Source of the DNA: Promethearchaeia archaeon
GTDB taxonomy: Archaea; Asgardarchaeota; Lokiarchaeia; Sigyniarchaeales; SOKP01
Direction: 5' to 3'
Length of the DNA: 7,157 bases
Assembly (NCBI GenBank): GCA_029856375.1
Contig: JAHQWX010000089.1
Coordinates: 1 to 7,157 of the forward strand
Positions 6,301 to 7,157 of this stretch are shown piece by piece (position 1 is the stretch's first letter; each line of letters starts with the position of its first letter). Below the pieces are notes generated by a model. That model did no database searches and was not told where the DNA came from. It worked only from the letters and a program-made list of their open reading frames with translations. Both the position numbers and the translations under genes were made by a program.

Positions 6301-7157
6301 CAACAAGTATCGATTTTTGTTTAAAAGGGGATATAGTAATAACACTATTGTCCCGGAGAAGACGAAACATAGAAACATCGGATTTGGCTGAAAAAAGGGA
6401 GTTAATAGCGAGGTAACTGATAGTGAGCCTCCAAGCGACATAATTGCCCAGGGGATCTCTCTTTTTATCTCAAATGTCATTTTATAGTGATTAAAAACGA
6501 ATAAAGAGCCTCCAAATACCGTCACCGCAAAAAATATCGCAAAAAGTTGTAGCCCGGGAATTAAAACAAATGTAAAGAAGGTTAATAGTGAGAAATTTAT
6601 CACGAGAATAATTGAAATGAGTAAATGAGTGTATTTTTTATTAAGTTTTAAATATTTGGAAGAAAATAGGCTGAATCCTATAATTATAAAAGCGATATTA
6701 ATTGAGATTGCGAGGTTAAGTATAAGGGCAAAAACGATCGAAAATACTAAGAGAAAAATCCCAAATATTATACTACCATATGCTGCGATTAGAATTGTTG
6801 ATTTCCTTTTTATATTTGGGAAAATTGAATATATCATCGAGAATATACCACCCACAATTAGAACAATGGATATGGTAATCTCGAGTAAAAACATTAACGC
6901 AGTTAAAAAGAAATAGATAAAAACGAAGTTTATAACGCTAACTGCGATCCATAATTTTGAAGTTATATTCCAATACTCTAATTTAATCAATATGGGCATG
7001 ATAAGAAACAATGCTATAATAAAGAACAATAGAAAAGAAAGCACGATGAGTTCGCCGAATAAATTATACACAAACCAAGCGACTAAGAATAAGCTTTCAG
7101 CCCAGAAAAAGAGCAATACTCCATAGAAATGTTCTCTAATCTTAGTATATAGAACCG
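3313..7157 (-). CDS. Giant polytopic membrane protein, about 41 TM helices, family not recognised (start beyond right edge)
   Basis: At least 1280 residues end at TAA 3315-3313. The frame is open through the window edge, and I number from its first full codon at 7155. A TTG at 7116 could be taken as the start, but GGAG sits only two bases before it, and the residues upstream (VLYTKIREHFYGV) look like another loop. The product is almost all hydrophobic, with about 41 helices by eye. Basic loops recur near residues 6, 62, 117, 171, 229, 281, 345, 410, 479, 538, 605, 670, 720, 785, 847, 917, 974 and 1038, with two helices between each pair. By the positive-inside rule these loops face the cytoplasm. 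A basic amphipathic segment (1085-1140) precedes a five-helix C-terminal part (1141-1275). No ATPase, glycosyltransferase or other catalytic motif and no long soluble domain was seen. Bacterial DUF2339-type multi-TM proteins are a comparison to test, not a call. It is convergent with the sugar genes, so not in their operon. Confidence 0.9.
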   Translation of the reverse strand, partial: VLYTKIREHFYGVLLFFWAESLFLVAWFVYNLFGELIVLSFLLFFIIALFLIMPILIKLEYWNITSKLWIAVSVINFVFIYFFLTALMFLLEITISIVLIVGGIFSMIYSIFPNIKRKSTILIAAYGSIIFGIFLLVFSIVFALILNLAISINIAFIIIGFSLFSSKYLKLNKKYTHLLISIILVINFSLLTFFTFVLIPGLQLFAIFFAVTVFGGSLFVFNHYKMTFEIKREIPWAIMSLGGSLSVTSLLTPFFQPNPMFLCFVFSGTIVLLLYPLLNKNRYLLLFLLPLPLTFLLQSILLLIPIIHTVAITTWMIIYLSFLQGVIYIFGYLVKSGNIKVKKSYLEVFQKEFVIEIVNSGCFITNSFFISQLISALIPVSWINQIFIFLIIWPILLLCTFKYLEFSGLQIKESAFSQYLNGLTLFLYFTIPLAISVNFATYLIGIDADSLFIVLILQIIFSGVLFCEAFAVDKYLLQYLNENLRNWLILWSWLILSNTICGFLFSNHYNIFLLALSIATLNIVSTYFLSQISVKYEKMSSFIRLYLINSIFILGSLYVAEIVAEFVQGFSVLLVGTPTILLFLLITVSLMFLLNSLFNKNIKENLKNQLDLVLYITFQILLAAYWITISTVFFVLNLFNLSLLVILETILAYYIIHALDVLLYREKNPEFKDKGFSFIIICLYLEVAFLFYSLFESVLISLIVLFAITLFDIYLLEYVRKEYAYLTHALCYFLLSIFLLLYLNEFIILNPEFLWLNLFVFFTMQFYTNYAIFSALKLYSKNEQKIERFNKVRTLVQHFLGIIFYAFLMVFLQRSLVFASVELQLLIIGLSLHILMTFDEKFFKFLPEKWSRTIKIASWMFNIIISIIWMASLIPLLISLNFLPFIVVSCIPLTIVLCVLEISYLLYMLSFTNYVKFHKEKIQKTIILALYATAISWPLFYVTADLMFVIDLVIASLIILFLISYIDKELKIFEEKSRILIRRISFLSIGGLLSIVSFIYLETVVQLMIPLFVLTFNLTLSCLIMLLFFAAVIKPFKEHSIKAFIFWIAFFSLLSLVVYHIYLSYIWSSLFLVITLLLYPFLFLFEEMKEIFGKFVDYILQKWNAFKLAFLNFFRKIKAKLVQFYKNLIEYLKRYWKYMWGGVIIVVFIVGFVLSMIYLNLAWFHALPIGLVVSFVLAFPIFRAQAGEDPEKKFLVQMVYYTAIFGSVVGIILGFIPNIFTILFSIIIFGAILLLFIYREEKRGKLSIKWRFYTTIIFIILIVFLAYLLYLQISGMVNFL
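3736..3903 (-). other. Basic amphipathic segment of the membrane protein
   Basis: Residues 1085-1140 form the longest non-membrane stretch of the protein. Lys and Arg are frequent (for example FFRKIKAK and YLKRYWKY), and Phe, Leu, Ile and Trp recur every three to four positions. This fits a long amphipathic helix on the cytoplasmic membrane face, possibly a lipid- or partner-binding surface. It separates the hairpin array from the C-terminal five helices. Confidence 0.5.
3904..7157 (-). repeat. Tandem two-helix hairpin modules within the membrane protein
   Basis: Charged loops recur every 51-73 residues (about 61 on average), always with two membrane helices between them. Several modules share a mark where the second helix ends: hydrophobic-Asp/Glu, then two or three residues, then Leu/Phe pairs and an aromatic. 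Examples are VDKYLLQY (D473), LDVLLY (D660), FDIYLLEY (D712), FDEKFFKF (D839), LEISYLLY (E901) and IDKELKIF (D967). The last few are spaced 62-66 residues apart. This is a protein-level repeat; no near-identical DNA copies were noticed. Divergent internal duplication is the simplest reading, but low-complexity hydrophobic sequence can mimic it. Confidence 0.5.

Noticed and set aside
6629..6916. Plus-strand open frame of 95 codons, Ile-rich
   Set aside because: It is antisense to helix-coding DNA of the membrane protein and has no recognisable domain.
3313..7157. Calling the large membrane protein a sugar transporter for the adjacent operon
   Set aside because: It has no MFS, ABC permease or SSS motif, it is far larger than those families, and it is convergent with the sugar genes rather than co-transcribed.

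Overview
The window is AT-rich and gene-dense. It holds two unrelated blocks that meet tail to tail near position 3260-3310. Nothing identifies the organism outright. Three traits suggest a low-GC archaeon: TTTAAA boxes in the promoter region, T-rich gene ends without a hairpin, and ribosome-binding sites that match GGAGGTGATCC. An Asgard-type lineage is a guess from overall character only. A low-GC bacterium is not excluded.

Block 1 (1-3256) looks like a small sugar or sugar-acid catabolic locus. An FGGY-family carbohydrate kinase is read leftwards from 757 and runs off the left edge, so only its N-terminal 252 residues are visible. It diverges from a two-gene operon read rightwards: a DapA-superfamily class I aldolase/lyase (995-1891), followed closely by a FucI/AraA-like sugar isomerase (about 1913-3256). 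The 237-base divergent spacer holds TATA-like boxes, a direct repeat and an operator-like palindrome. The likely joint role is isomerisation, phosphorylation and aldol cleavage of an unidentified sugar or sugar derivative. The aldolase keeps the Schiff-base lysine and tyrosine. It lacks the arginine and second tyrosine that E. coli DapA uses, so a lysine-biosynthesis role is unlikely.

Block 2 (3313 to beyond 7157) is one very large gene read leftwards. It encodes at least 1280 residues and stays open through the right edge, so its start lies outside the window. The protein is almost entirely membrane-embedded, with about 41 predicted helices by eye. These fall into two-helix hairpins separated by basic loops about every 61 residues. 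A long basic amphipathic segment and a five-helix C-terminal part follow. I do not recognise the family. Its link to the sugar genes is positional only.

No tRNA, rRNA, CRISPR array or insertion sequence was seen.
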